64,000 bases of DNA from Athripsodes cinereus (Eukaryota; Arthropoda; Insecta; Trichoptera; Leptoceridae), in NCBI GenBank assembly GCA_947579605.1, contig OX388322.1:10540001-10604000 (forward strand), written 5' to 3'. The translations under genes were made by a program, and so were the position numbers. The notes beneath the pieces were generated by a model, which saw nothing but the letters and a program-made list of their open reading frames with translations, made no database searches and was not told where the DNA came from. Below, piece after piece: positions 1 through 10,632 of this stretch. Every line of letters begins with the position of its first letter. Positions within the stretch are counted from its first letter, which is position 1.

Positions 1-761
1 ACCAACGAGTGTTTGTTTTAATTGCATGCAGAAGCTTTATATCTTTATATTCAATGCTTCGAAACTTCCAATGATATACTCTTGTGTTTTTCAGATGCCT
101 TTCTTATTTAGTGTTAATTTTCCATCTCTTTTTTTAAGTCTACCGGTACATTTATAAGGACTATTAAGTTATGCCAAATTCTTACATAGTTACATTTTGT
201 ATCTTGAACAACGTGGTCAACAATATTGTTCGATGTTTAGTATTCCGACAAAACGAAGTCATTTACCGTCTTGAAGGACATTCGATTCGTTGTAATACAA
301 ATTACAAGTATAACTTTTACCGACTTCCAATTATATATAATATATTTTAAAACTATGAACGGTCGTAGAAAGTAAAGTTCTGACCTCGACGTTACATATT
401 ATTGTCCAAACACTTGATTGTTTTGACTTGTTATTATTGTATCGCCGGGGTATACATTATAAAATAGTTCATAGTCATCAATTTATTGTTGGACTATTGC
501 TTAGAATAAATTAAATATTTTTAGACAACTAAATATAAATTAACTCCGGATTTCTCGCATAACAAACATTGGTTTCATTTAAATTTAAATTTATCATTTA
601 TATTTCATTTAAAAAAAAGTTTCAATAAATTAAATCAATCTATCGGTATTGCTGTGACACTAATAAAGTACTTTAATACAACTATGTATTAGGATCAAAT
701 TCTTTTTTAATTCGACCATGCAAAAGAAAAGAAAATATCGAAAATGTTTTTTTAGCAAATT
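1..761. other. AT-rich DNA, no feature seen
   Basis: This stretch is AT-rich with short homopolymer runs. No reading frame, splice pair or repeat match to the rest of the window was seen. Confidence 0.5.
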
Positions 762-925
762 ATTATTTATCGTGTCGAAATCCAGAAAAAAACAATCAAA
801 CTGATCTCCAATAGGTACCTACTGTGCAAAACGCATAGCACGCGGAGATGTGTCAAAAATATCCTCCATAGTGCATGTGACAGGGCATCATGGACACTCC
901 AACAAGTTGAGCAAATTAAGCAAAT
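762..925 (+). repeat. Dispersed repeat, copy 1 (partner at 42137-42277, inverted)
   Basis: About 150 bp matches the reverse complement of 42137-42277 at high identity. Shared words include CAATCAAACTGATCTCC, GTGTCAAAAATATCCTCC and GTGACAGGGCA. This copy carries a local replacement (AATAGGTACCTAC) where the partner reads AGTGCTGTATAAAATGC. In the partner, the sequence continues into an AATAAA-containing AT-rich tail, so the pair may be transposon 3' ends, but no recognisable protein is encoded. Confidence 0.7.
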
Positions 926-1126
926 TGAAGTGTATGTATGTTAGATCAAAATAACGCTTATGGAATAGTCAGCGTTTTAACATGTATACCTAAAATCATA
1001 TATTTGGTACTGCAGATAAAAGTCTTTGAACACAAAGACAAATGAAAATAAATTAGAGTTTTTATTTGCCGAAAACTTCCATTTTTGTTTACTCCATCTC
1101 ACGTCGTTTATTTATTTTAATTTCAG

Positions 1127-1214
1127 GTGTGAAGTGCAGTAAAAACAGGGAAAACACTTAAGTGATAATTAAATCGGTGTTTTGTGGAAACTTTTTGAAG
1201 ACAAAAAGCTCCAG
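1127..1214 (+). other. Candidate noncoding (5' UTR-type) exon
   Basis: An acceptor (TTTATTTTAATTTCAG) precedes an 88-nt segment that ends at a consensus donor (CCAG|GTAAGA). All three forward frames have stop codons, so the segment cannot be an internal coding exon. It would fit a 5' UTR or lncRNA exon. It is locally less AT-rich than its flanks. Support is from splice signals only. A similar noncoding candidate lies at 42654-42723 on the same strand. Confidence 0.4.
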
Positions 1215-1305
1215 GTAAGAAACAATTAAAATTCTTAAATTTAATACCTCTTAATAAGGTGTTGGGAGTCATCACTTGTGAGTACAATCATATATTGATA
1301 ATAAT

Positions 1306-1430
1306 AATAATAATAATAACAGTTTATTAAACACAATATCATTTTACAATAATCGAACAATAACACAATACATTTATTTTCCTAATACAATTACTCCCCA
1401 AAATTGAGCGTAGCTCGTGCTTTGGGGAGA
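1306..1430 (-). mobile_element. LINE-like 3' end with stem-loop and (ATT)n tail
   Basis: Read on the minus strand, a stem-loop at 1394-1429 is followed by an AT-rich segment with AATAAA-like words and a terminal (ATT)n run at 1301-1320. The stem pairs CTCCCCAAA with TTTGGGGAG, with an inner GAGC/GCTC stem. A structured 3' UTR plus a short tandem tail is usual for non-LTR retrotransposons. No coding remnant is attached, so the family cannot be given. Confidence 0.45.
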
Positions 1431-4400
1431 CTTAACTTGTTTTAATAATTGAAAAAGTTGAAGTGGATTTGATAAAAGAGATGTGGATTTAAGATCTCTT
1501 AATCATGTATATATTTTTATCGACTTTTTGAGTACATATAATATGTTGAATGAAATATCGTGAAATATCACAAACTATGAATGTATCAAATAAATGTTCC
1601 GGGTTCTTGATCTTGGTTATTTCGGGTGGGATATAACTCTAATAATTAAAAAAAGTTATCTTACTTTTTAGAAATTCACTCCTGTTTCCCTTCAACCAGG
1701 TTATGTTACATAAGTAGTCCCCTCTGTCAAACTAAAAAAAGTAAGGTATTTATAATTATCGGCATACCCTTCGCTAAATTGGAGGTGTTAAAAACCTTAA
1801 ACATGATATTAAAAGAAAACCTGGTATTATTTGCAGAATGTTCGAAAAAAGTTCTTTCGATCCGCTATTAATTCAAGTTAATGAAGAACAAAACCTAATG
1901 TTAATACGTTATTGTTATATTACGAACGATTGTCGATAAATCTATGAACGTTGGTAATTTAAAAGTAATTTTCTCTAACAGAGTAGAATGTATAATAATA
2001 TGTAACATGTAATTTGTATCTTTGCTTTATAAAATATTGTTAATATGATGTCATCATTACTGCTGATGTATTATTATTATTCTAGTTGTTTGTGTTTTAA
2101 GAGTTTTTTGCTGTAATAAACATCAAAGTGATGATGAACAATAACGAAATGATGTATTATAACTTTGTTATTTTATATTTTCATAGAAAAGCTAATACAA
2201 AAGCTTGATGATAGACATTTTAGTAGTAGGTAGTTTTGCAAAAAAATGACATTAGGATACCCACACGAAGAGTTCTTCAGTATAAACGGATATTAATTTA
2301 AATTATTGCTATTTGTAATACATTACGATGTAAGAAACATTATTTTTTTTTATTCTTATCGAATTTAAATATAGATTGATAAAAAAAAGCTCCGAAATTT
2401 TGTCTTTTTACATATTGAATGTTATAGCTTTGCTATTCTTATTATAGGTTACATTTTTAAAACTTTTTTAAATCTTACCCCACAACATCTTTTCGATATG
2501 TCATTAATGTAAAAGAAATCTTTTATTCTGATAGAAATTGAACAATTAGAAATCGTGTGCACAAATAAAAATATTTGGTATATAAAATTGTATATTCTGA
2601 AAGCATATACCTAATAATAATAATCTGGACAATTTATTGAGCGCCGTTTTGTGGTACGAATCACCGCAAAGGCGCATTTTCAGTTTTTTTTAGATTTATT
2701 TATTGTTATGATCAAATTTTAATATTTTTTATAAATTTTATTTTACTATTAAAAAAAATTAATGCATTTCTAATTGTCACAAATTTGAAATATGAAACAA
2801 TTATGTGAGTTCTAATTGTAGGTATTATTATTTGTCACAAATTTTATCCACTAGTTTCTTTTGTTTTGAATTTGTAATTTTTCATTAGTTTGAAAGTAAT
2901 TTAACACTCAAAAAACAATTATCTTTATAAAACTATTGAAACTAAAACATTGTATTAAAATTTTGTTATTTTGAATCATTATTAGATAATACTTTAATTT
3001 TTAAAAGTGAGACGTCAGAGGTTTCAGGCAGCCACTACGGGCGCCATCCACCGACTAGGACAAGATCAAAACGTATCTTTTGCATGTATGTATCGGTTAA
3101 TAGTTTCATTTCGCTTGACATTCATTGACAAGACATTGCGACACTTGTTTTAAAAATTAAATATTTTACAATTTAGAGCCTTGTTAAGATGCCTTGTTGA
3201 TAAATACAAATAACACATTAAAAATTATGCCAGATGGATTGTTGGATACAAATTAATACGAAACTCGTATATTATTTGTACCGAGTGGGCGTTGTAAGGA
3301 ACATTATACATTAAATTAATCGCTTGCGCTAATAATTGTCTGATTCCAAATAGAACAATCATATCTTTATTATTCTTCTCCTAACTGGAAGGCAAAAAAA
3401 TCTCGAAACAAAGTAATAAATGATACTTGTATTATAATGTTACAACTTATATCTAAGTCTTATGTAATTACTGAGTTATACTTAAGTTATCAAATAAATA
3501 GTATATGCTTATGTTAGTAAAATTACATGTATAACATACTCATATATGGGCACCTTATTTTGTACAAACATCTCTCAAGAAAAGCTCTTATTTAATTAGA
3601 TATTTGGAAGCCTACAACTTCCAAACGGGAGGTCGAAGACACTTATTTTATAACTTAGCAATTATCTGAGTTTTTTTTTGTACGAGCATTCAAGTACATA
3701 TTTTAACAAAATAACTAATATTTGTGGTACACACATTAATAACAAGATTAAATTTATGAAATGTGCTTGCAAAATTAAAATTGTTTTTGATTGTTGTTAA
3801 ATCTATTATTATATTTAATTTTTTTCTTAATTAAGGTGTTACTTGTGGAATATCGAATAAATTTCTGGTTTAATCATGTCGTCATAAATGTTGAATATTT
3901 AAAAAAATTAATTATAACTTCAGAGATGTGCAGTAAAAAATAACGATGACCGCCAACTTTTTTATGCGTGTTTTTCTGGCAACAGAGAATTAATAACGTT
4001 TAAAATTTCTAAGAACTGTTTCTTAAGTTCGGTAATAGAAATTAAATTAGTATTAAATCATAATTTGGGAATAACATTTTGTTAATTTGGTCCTTGGTAC
4101 ACAGAACGCAAAAAAACTAGTCCTATTAATTATGTTGTGTAGTAAAATGTGTAATACCAACATTACAATATTTAATATAGATCTATGAATAAGAATATTG
4201 CCATAGTTTATTCATATTATGGTTTTTGAGTACTATACTCGTTGGTCATTATGAATACCTGAGTATTATGTTTGCATTTTATAGTAGAGTATAGTGTTGT
4301 ACGTTGATTTCGACATTTAGATGGCTTGAACTTTTTACGTATCACCCACATAAAATTTCGTTTCTATCAACCTACAATTCAACCACTCATAAGACTTTCT

Positions 4401-4454
4401 TTAAATTTAGAATATAAGTTGTAAATTCAGACTTGCCTAACATATATGTGTCCT
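1431..4454. other. AT-rich DNA; one possible LINE tail
   Basis: No genes were seen. A short stretch at about 2628-2690, read on the minus strand, has GCGCCTTTGCGG and AATAAATTG. It resembles the LINE 3' end at 7519-7757 but is too short to be sure. The remainder is AT-rich and unremarkable. Confidence 0.45.
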
Positions 4455-4657
4455 GTGGGCCTAGTCAAAACACATTTGAGAGTTACGTTTTTGTTTCGTT
4501 TTCTTTCGGATGTAGACGACGTTGCGAGAACGTGTCAATTTTCGTAGCTAAAATACACAAGTAGCTACGAAAATTGACACGTTCTCGCAACCTCGTCTAC
4601 ATTCGAACGAAAACGAAACGAAAACGTAATGCTTAAATGTGTTTTGACTAGGCCCAC
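4455..4657. mobile_element. Foldback element / long near-perfect hairpin
   Basis: Two arms of about 96 bp (4455-4550 and 4562-4657) are reverse complements with few mismatches and an 11-base spacer. The outer ends read GTGGGCCTAGTCAAAACAC. The innermost 30 bases (GTTGCGAGAACGTG onward) match perfectly. There is no coding capacity. This fits a snap-back MITE. A transcript would fold into a long double-stranded RNA hairpin. No clear TSD was found in the immediate flanks. Confidence 0.85.
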
Positions 4658-5290
4658 TGAAATCTTAAAGCTTATTTATTCATATTTAGTCAAAAAAGAA
4701 GCTCAAAATATTAGTTCATTTAATTACGCTATATCTTCGAATTACAATATATAAGTCGCCTCTATAGGCCAGAATCTATATCGAGGCAGGATAACACAAA
4801 ACATTTCAAAATAAAGTTCTACTTTTTTCTCCATAAATTATTAGCACACAGTTAGTTTGACAGAACAAATAAATTATTTTAAATTTTACAGTATGATTAT
4901 CATACAATATATTGCATAAATATTTAGAATTCCTACTTGACATACCGAAATAATAATAGATATTTTAAACAAAATAAATAATTATCGATGTGGTATTTGA
5001 CATTCCTATTCGTTGTTTGCAAACGAGAATAACATCTCGTGTTGACCTTTCGACTTTTGTCAAACGACCTTGTGGCATAATTTATTTATGTATAAAACAA
5101 CTAAGAGAACAATCAAACAGATGGTTTTTCCTTTTACGATGAACGATTTTTTATTGATTAAAACCACACAAACACATTACATTTTTTTAAACCTTCGTCA
5201 AAAAAACGTATAGCGCAGGAGATTTTTTTTACCCATTTTTCGTTTCGATTTCTTTTATATACACTGCAATTCATTGAATTTTCAGGTACT
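4658..5290. other. AT-rich DNA, no feature seen
   Basis: No open frame or repeat match was seen. The stretch contains homopolymer runs of T and A. Confidence 0.5.
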
Positions 5291-5912
5291 CAAAGTTTTA
5301 TTTTTTATTGTAGTTACTATGTTGGTGTTTAGGTAGTAATATTTATTTTTATTGTAGTTACTATGTTGGTGTTTAGGTAATAATATTTATTTTTATTGTA
5401 GTTACTATGTTGGTGTTTAGGTAGTAATATTTATTTTTATTGTAGTTACTATGTTGGTGTTTAGGTAATAATATTTATTTTTATTGTAGTTACTATGTTG
5501 GTGTTTAGGTAGGTAGTAATATTTTTTTTTTATTGTAGTTACTTTGTTGGTTTATTTGGCTGAGAGGAATGGTGCTCGGAGACGCGGACGTCCGAGGATT
5601 AAATGGCAAGATCATTTAAATCAAATCCTACAGGACGGTCACGTGTTGAGCACATTGAACAGGAGAGCATGCATGAGGAATTGTATGACAGTGACGGAAG
5701 CGAAAGATGTATGCAAGGATAGAAGGAAGTGGCGCTCGATCCTTTCTGCCTACCCCGCGAGGGAAGCGGCGTGATGGTATGTATGTATGTACTTTGTTGG
5801 TGTTTAGGTAGTAATATTTTTTTTATTGTAGTTACTATGTTGCTGTTTAGGTAGTAATATTTATTTTTATTGTAGTTACTATGTTGGTGTTTAGGTAGTA
5901 ATATTTATTTCC
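5291..5912 (+). repeat. 44-bp minisatellite, interrupted by a LINE
   Basis: Tandem copies begin TAGTTACTATGTTGGTGTTT and recur at 5311, 5355, 5399, 5443, 5487, 5536, 5829 and 5873, a period of 44 bp (49 for one unit carrying an extra AGGT and T). Copies differ mainly by AGGTAGTAAT versus AGGTAATAAT. The unit starting at 5536 is split by the LINE at 5552-5789. Removing the insert and one TSD copy restores a unit of about 43 bp. Confidence 0.95.
5540..5801 (+). mobile_element. 5'-truncated LINE (family A) with 12-bp TSD
   Basis: The insert at 5552-5789 encodes the last 70 or so residues of a non-LTR retrotransposon ORF2. Visible motifs are RRRGRPRIKWQDHL, then RRACMRNCM and DRRKWRSILSAYP before the stop. 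It ends in a (GTAT)n tail. Both flanks carry TACTTTGTTGGT (5540-5551 and 5790-5801). It lies inside a minisatellite unit, and both TSD copies share the unit's private T, so the array predates the insertion. Related fragments lie at 7984, 15150, 22907 and 56325. Confidence 0.9.
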
Positions 5913-6637
5913 TATAATCTTGATTTTTATTGACAGAGATGTTTTTCACCATCCAAGATTGACAATGTTCTTGGAAGATGTAAGACGTTTGTCCCAATAA
6001 AAATGAACACAGTAAAATTTTTTGTTTTTGATTTCTTCGTTGACTGTATTGTTAAATCATCCTAATAATTGACACTTTATAACTTTTGAATAAGTCATAT
6101 GGGGTATAATTCTACATGACGTCGACTTATAATTAGTCACCAGTACGAATCGCATATTTATTACATGTTGTTAGACTACTTGTGGAAAATGTCGTGGTAC
6201 CTATGGACAGGAGAACATCAACTTTTTTCAGTAGCATTTTTTCTGCTCGTTCTAAATACTCTAAACATTCGTGTATGATGAGTGGACATGGCTTTGTGCG
6301 GAATAAAAGAGCTGATATTCCCAAAAAAACTTTTAACAAATTATACCAGTCCAAGTTATAATTAAGAGCCGACTCACAGCTGCATAAAATAAATGGTTCA
6401 AGTCTTTGCAATTTACATAAGTGAATTATATTTGAAATAACTAAAACTTGTTTAAAATAGCGAATTTGAATTTGAATTTGGATTTTGCTGTACAAATTTA
6501 AGTGTATCATCATATACACTTCAACATCATTAAAAAAGAGCTCTCGCGATTTAAACTTTTTTAAATTCATATCTACACATCTCAACACAATGTATGTGAT
6601 GACTGTTGGTGGCCAGTATTAACCATTACATACAAAA
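5913..6637. other. AT-rich DNA with an unassigned minus-strand ORF (6133-6588)
   Basis: A 151-codon minus-strand ORF covers 6133-6588. Its N-terminal half is low-complexity (repeated QIQIQI) and I recognise no domain. The C-terminal third is compositionally more protein-like, but there is no splice, promoter or homology support, so I do not call it a gene. Confidence 0.3.
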
Positions 6638-6739
6638 ATTATTCCTTAGCTGACCTAGTACATAATATTACACCCACATCTGCATTAGCTAATTCAGAGA
6701 ACAACTCATAATATCGTTCTTGTTACTAAGGATTCTCAA
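6638..6739 (-). repeat. LINE-related segment duplicated at 7655-7757
   Basis: About 100 bp repeats 7655-7757 in the same orientation at roughly 90% identity. Shared words include ACACCCACATCTGCATTAGC, CATAATATCGTTCTT and TACTAAGGATTCTC. This copy lacks the downstream LINE 3' end that follows the other. Confidence 0.8.
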
Positions 6740-7518
6740 ATGGAATAAATATCGACCCCTATAAATCGATTTCGCAATGTAAGAGGTCCATTTCAGCTAA
6801 AACATAAATTGGAATACATAAGAATGCATATATTTATATGGGGGGTATATTCTAAATGAATGTTCGCATTTTGTTTAATAATAGCGAAAAAAGATTATAA
6901 CTTAAAAAAAACGCGAATTTTACCTATCTTATTTTCATTCTGCGTCAGATTGTTATTTTATAAATATTATTGAATCATAAAAAAATGCGGAATTTCATGA
7001 CTCCATTTTGTCACCATCGGAAAAGGTGAGATGAACTTTGAAATACATTGACGATCCTTAAGGGGGTATTCTTTCACTGGTCAAACCATAAACTAGTAAG
7101 AAAGTGAGGAAAAGGTGGTGACCGTTTACGTCACAAATGAGTTTGTGAACCTGTGCTCTATACAATATACATGTAAGTCTACATTGCGATTATTTATTTT
7201 ATGTTTATTTTAATATACTTACATAATATAGTTTTTCTTGTTAACTTGTAATAATTCAGCTATTGTGTCTTGAGAATGTGTGGGTTGATTGGAGAAAATG
7301 GATTTAGCGAGTCTTAGTTCAGCTTACTTGCTGTTTAAAATAATGTGATTCTTTTGACAAGGACACTTGTCCTTGCGAAATAATCGAGAAAAGATTATGA
7401 AATGTTGAACCAAATTAAAATTATTATATTGATCGTAATATATTTTGCCGTTATTAAGAATCAAGAAACATTCTTAAAACGAAAACGACAATAAATATTA
7501 TAAACAATTTGCATTAGG
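6740..7518. other. AT-rich DNA, no feature seen
   Basis: No coding or repeat structure was seen apart from short low-complexity runs. Confidence 0.5.
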
Positions 7519-7757
7519 TATTTATTTATTTATTCATTCTTTATTGTACATTGATTAAAAACAATTACATAAAAGGTATACATTCAAATTAAGTACAATC
7601 AATATACAGAAGGAGAGTTTATCGCAAAGGCGCGATCTCTTCCTACTAACCCAAAAGTATTCCTCAGCTGACTTAGTACATATTACACCCACATCTGCAT
7701 TAGCAAATTCAGAGAACAACAGCTCATAATATCGTTCTTTTTACTAAGGATTCTCAC
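7519..7757 (-). mobile_element. LINE 3' end with AATAAA and (AATA)n tail
   Basis: On the minus strand the segment reads from the repeated block (7655-7757) through GTTAGTAGGAAGAGATCGCG and GCCTTTGCGATAA. It then passes AATAAA and ends in an (AATA)n tail at 7519-7535. This order (degenerate coding end, short 3' UTR, simple tail) is typical of a CR1/Jockey-type LINE. More diverged copies of the same 3' end lie at 30296-30440 and 61455-61575. Confidence 0.65.
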
Positions 7758-7983
7758 ACGGTATTCGAAAAATTTTGCCAATAAAAACATTTTTTGCACA
7801 TTAAATTTGTAATCATATCCTAATAGAATGTGAAAAGTGTAGTGTATTTTTATATTGAATCTGTGAACATAGAATTACAAAAAAAAAAACTTCAACAAGA
7901 TTAATTCCAAATTTCATTTTGCGATGACGATATATTTATCTGAAAGATGGGGCCTGAAAAGCTTTGTCGTCCGAGAACTACGT

Positions 7984-8125
7984 GGATCTATTTCTCAAGG
8001 ACAGGAGTGTATTGAGTAAGAAAAACCAATGCACGTGTATGAGAATTTGTATGAAGTATGTAAGGGTAGACTTAACTGCTTACCTCATTTTTGGATACGG
8101 TGTGAGGGTATAATATGACCATATG
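7984..8125 (+). mobile_element. Degenerate LINE family A fragment
   Basis: The plus strand keeps the family A words VLSKK then TCMRICMK and a terminal GYGVRV before a stop. This matches the minus-strand copy at 22907-23130, which ends GHSVRV. About 20 codons of the middle are missing, so the copy is internally deleted. No TSD was identified. Confidence 0.65.
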
Positions 8126-8213
8126 AAGACACATATAAATTTTGTAATAGTTTAAGTCCTTAGTACTTATTCGTACGTAACTGTAAAATAGACTTAAGAA
8201 AAGTTATGTATAT

Positions 8214-8584
8214 TTTTAGACATACTTACTTACTTTACTTTTCGTATGGCTCGGTGTTGATGAATCTTAACCCATGTGGGCTGCGTCGTGTCCTCTACAG
8301 TCTTGGCTCTAGTGTCGAGAGCCAGCTCACCGCCTCCGGTCCCGCTTCGTGGATGTCCCGCAGATCCCCGCTAAATTTTTTGAGATGGCAGTCTTGCACT
8401 ATGTGTCTCACACTCTGCACATCTCCACATTCACAATTAGGGGAATCTCTTTTTCCCCACCTCCAGAGCAAGTAGTTACAGCATCCATGTTCTGTCCTCA
8501 CTCTATTTTGCTGTACCCAAACCCTTCTCGGCAGATCAAAACCAGGTACTTGGATTGTGATTTTAATTTATAATTTTAGACATA
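8214..8584 (-). mobile_element. 5'-truncated LINE (family G, CxC..H..C end) with 11-bp TSD
   Basis: The insert at 8225-8573 reads on the minus strand as an uninterrupted ORF2 C-terminus. It has VPGFDLPRRVWVQQNRVRTEHG, given here as start and end words VPGFDLPRR and VRTEHG, then a zinc-type motif CECG-x7-H-x3-C, then WLSTLEPRL and stop. The 3' side ends in an (AAGT)n tail. TTTTAGACATA flanks both ends (8214-8224 and 8574-8584). The CxC..H..C motif after the reverse transcriptase is known from Jockey, CR1 and I-type LINEs. Confidence 0.88.
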
Positions 8585-9497
8585 AGATTATAAAATAATG
8601 TATTGTGTTGTGTTTATGTGTATGTCATCCTCGGTGTGAGATTTTACAGTATAGGGAGTATCAATTTTCGAGTGGATTTTGCAGAGGGAACCTCATAAGG
8701 TCAACCTCGAGCCCACTCTTTGATAACAAAAAAAATGCTATGACTCTCTAGATGGCATGACAACCCGATGTTCTTAAAACATCTAGAGGAAAGTGGTTAT
8801 AACTCCTCCCTTAAAAAATAGTTATAGCGATATGATCGTTGTCTAGTTGAATAGTTGAACATACTTCGAAATTCAATGCCTAAATTTAGTGAATGAAATC
8901 TATTAATTACCCAATCTTATAATATTATGATTGAGACATTAAGACGATTTGCGTAATACTCGCTGTGAAAGGATATATTTATAGAAGAAGATATTTACTA
9001 AAACTATCAAATATCAGTGATGACAACATGTGACCAGTATTGATATCATTGGGAATTATTACTTAATCATATTGGCTATATAAAATGTTGAATCTCACAA
9101 TTCATTCTGATACATTAGGTATTATATTCATCAGGTACGTACCTACTATTACTTACACAATATAACGTATGGAATGGAGCTTTACTATTTGTTATACTAG
9201 TTGCATAATGGCTTAAATATAAACCTGTTCTCTTAAACAGTTTGGTTTTATTATAGGCACTTACCTATCATATACACGCTATTTTATATATTTTGTGTAA
9301 ATTTAATAAAATCAAACATGTTTACTACGTATACCTATTTACTTTAGCATAAGAGGATTGATTTTGATTATTGTGGTATTTCCATTTGGAAAAAAAAATA
9401 TTCCACTTTTGAGTCCCCAACAATAGATAAATTTCCCGTTCTTTTCTTTATAATTTTAAGAGTTATGTAAGAAAATATTTGTAAAACATCACACGTA
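8585..9497. other. AT-rich DNA, no feature seen
   Basis: No gene or repeat was identified. A moderately complex stretch at 8620-8810 lacks an open frame. Confidence 0.5.
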
Positions 9498-10279
9498 AGA
9501 CATTTATTTCTGTACCTGAGAGCCATTAGGACTTAAGTGCATTTTTGACAAAAATGCCAAAGTTACGAAAAAAGCAAAAAATAACACATTAGTCGTGAGT
9601 CATAAGTACAGAAATGCTTAGGATCTATACTATAAGATCTATGTAATAAGCTGTATATACTATATACAGCTTATTAGCACTATACAGAGAACACCAGAAA
9701 ATCATAAATAATCCAGATCTCCCTATACATATAGATATAGAACATCCACCTAAATATCGACTAAAATCGCGGCATCCATATTGGATTACAGCTGCAAGCG
9801 ATAGCCGATCAACTGATGACAAATGGCGAGATCTGTGGGCAACGACAAGGGTGAAAAACCATAACCTGGTTGCAGATCCAACTATACAGCTTCCAGGCTC
9901 TATGTTGCCCAGAAAACTCTGGTGCACTCTGAATAGACTAAAGAGTGGTGTCGGATGCACAGCGTCACACCTACATCAATGGGGACTCGCAGACTCTCCG
10001 TTATGTGTGTGTGGTGCTGACCAAACAACAGACCACGTGGTGAACACATGTCCCCGATATTCATACGATAGCGGATTGCAAGAACTTAGTTTAGGGTCGG
10101 ACGACGTGATCTCATGGCTACGGGACCATGAGATACGAATATGACGGGTATAACCCATAAGAAGAAGAAGAAGCTTATTACTAGTAAAAGGTTGAGATTT
10201 TTTCGATTAAAAAATTGTATTTCAAAATGGCATTTTAGTACTTAAGACTAAATGGCTCTCAGGTACAGATTTAATGTCT
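9498..10279. mobile_element. Foldback MITE split by a later LINE
   Basis: Outer inverted repeats share AGACATT, then CTGTACCTGAGAGCCATT and ACTTAAGT (left 9498-9540, right about 10240-10279 reversed). With the LINE at 9677-10171 and one TSD removed, the element is about 280 bp. It has a perfect 33-nt palindrome at 9644-9676 near its middle, with arms starting TAATAAGCTGTATATA. The LINE entered just beside that palindrome. Confidence 0.75.
9668..10180 (+). mobile_element. 5'-truncated LINE (family G-like) with 9-bp TSD
   Basis: The insert at 9677-10171 has one open frame from about 9677 to the stop at 10142-10144. In order it shows PPKYRLKSRHPYW, then LPRKLW, LNRLKSGVGCTASHLHQWG, a zinc-type CVCG-x7-H-x3-C motif, and DVISWLRDHEIRI at the end. 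It closes in an (AAG)n tail. AGCTTATTA flanks both sides (9668-9676 and 10172-10180). No stop codons interrupt about 155 codons, so the insertion is fairly young. It is the distal part of ORF2 and lacks the catalytic domain. Confidence 0.9.
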
Positions 10280-10296
10280 ACAATTTAGAAATAAGA

Positions 10297-10400
10297 TTAG
10301 CCACCCATACTGAATAACTTACGCATATTATTGTCACAAACAGGACATCCTTTTAATTATTTGGTCTAGTGGTTACTCCTTTCGTGGGATATTTGATACC
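10297..10400 (-). repeat. Repeat X, partial diverged copy
   Basis: It contains AGCCACCCATACTGAAT and later TTCGTGGGATAT and GATACCGTA, in the order seen in minus-strand copies of repeat X (see 59209-59462). The middle is strongly diverged. Confidence 0.5.
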
Positions 10401-10632
10401 GTAGAGAGAAAGAGTAATATTATGTTTTTTTATTGACGATGATTATAAAAGGCAAATTAGAAGGAAAGCGCAGTGTTGAAAGAAAGCAAATGAAAAACAG
10501 AGGAGAATTTAAGAAAAACATATAACCATAATGGGTTAATCATGATGTAAGGCATAATGTTCTCTGTGACATTAAAGAATTCATGTATTCAGTGTTAGGA
10601 TATAGGTATAAGATTTTTATTATTTATTATCG

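Noticed and set aside
6133..6588. 151-codon minus-strand ORF
   Set aside because: The N-terminal half is low-complexity, there are no recognised domains or splice/promoter signals, and an ORF of this length can arise by chance in AT-rich DNA.
8295..8573. Plus-strand ORFs across 8206-8573
   Set aside because: They are shadows of the minus-strand LINE frame, which has a conserved zinc-type motif and a TSD.
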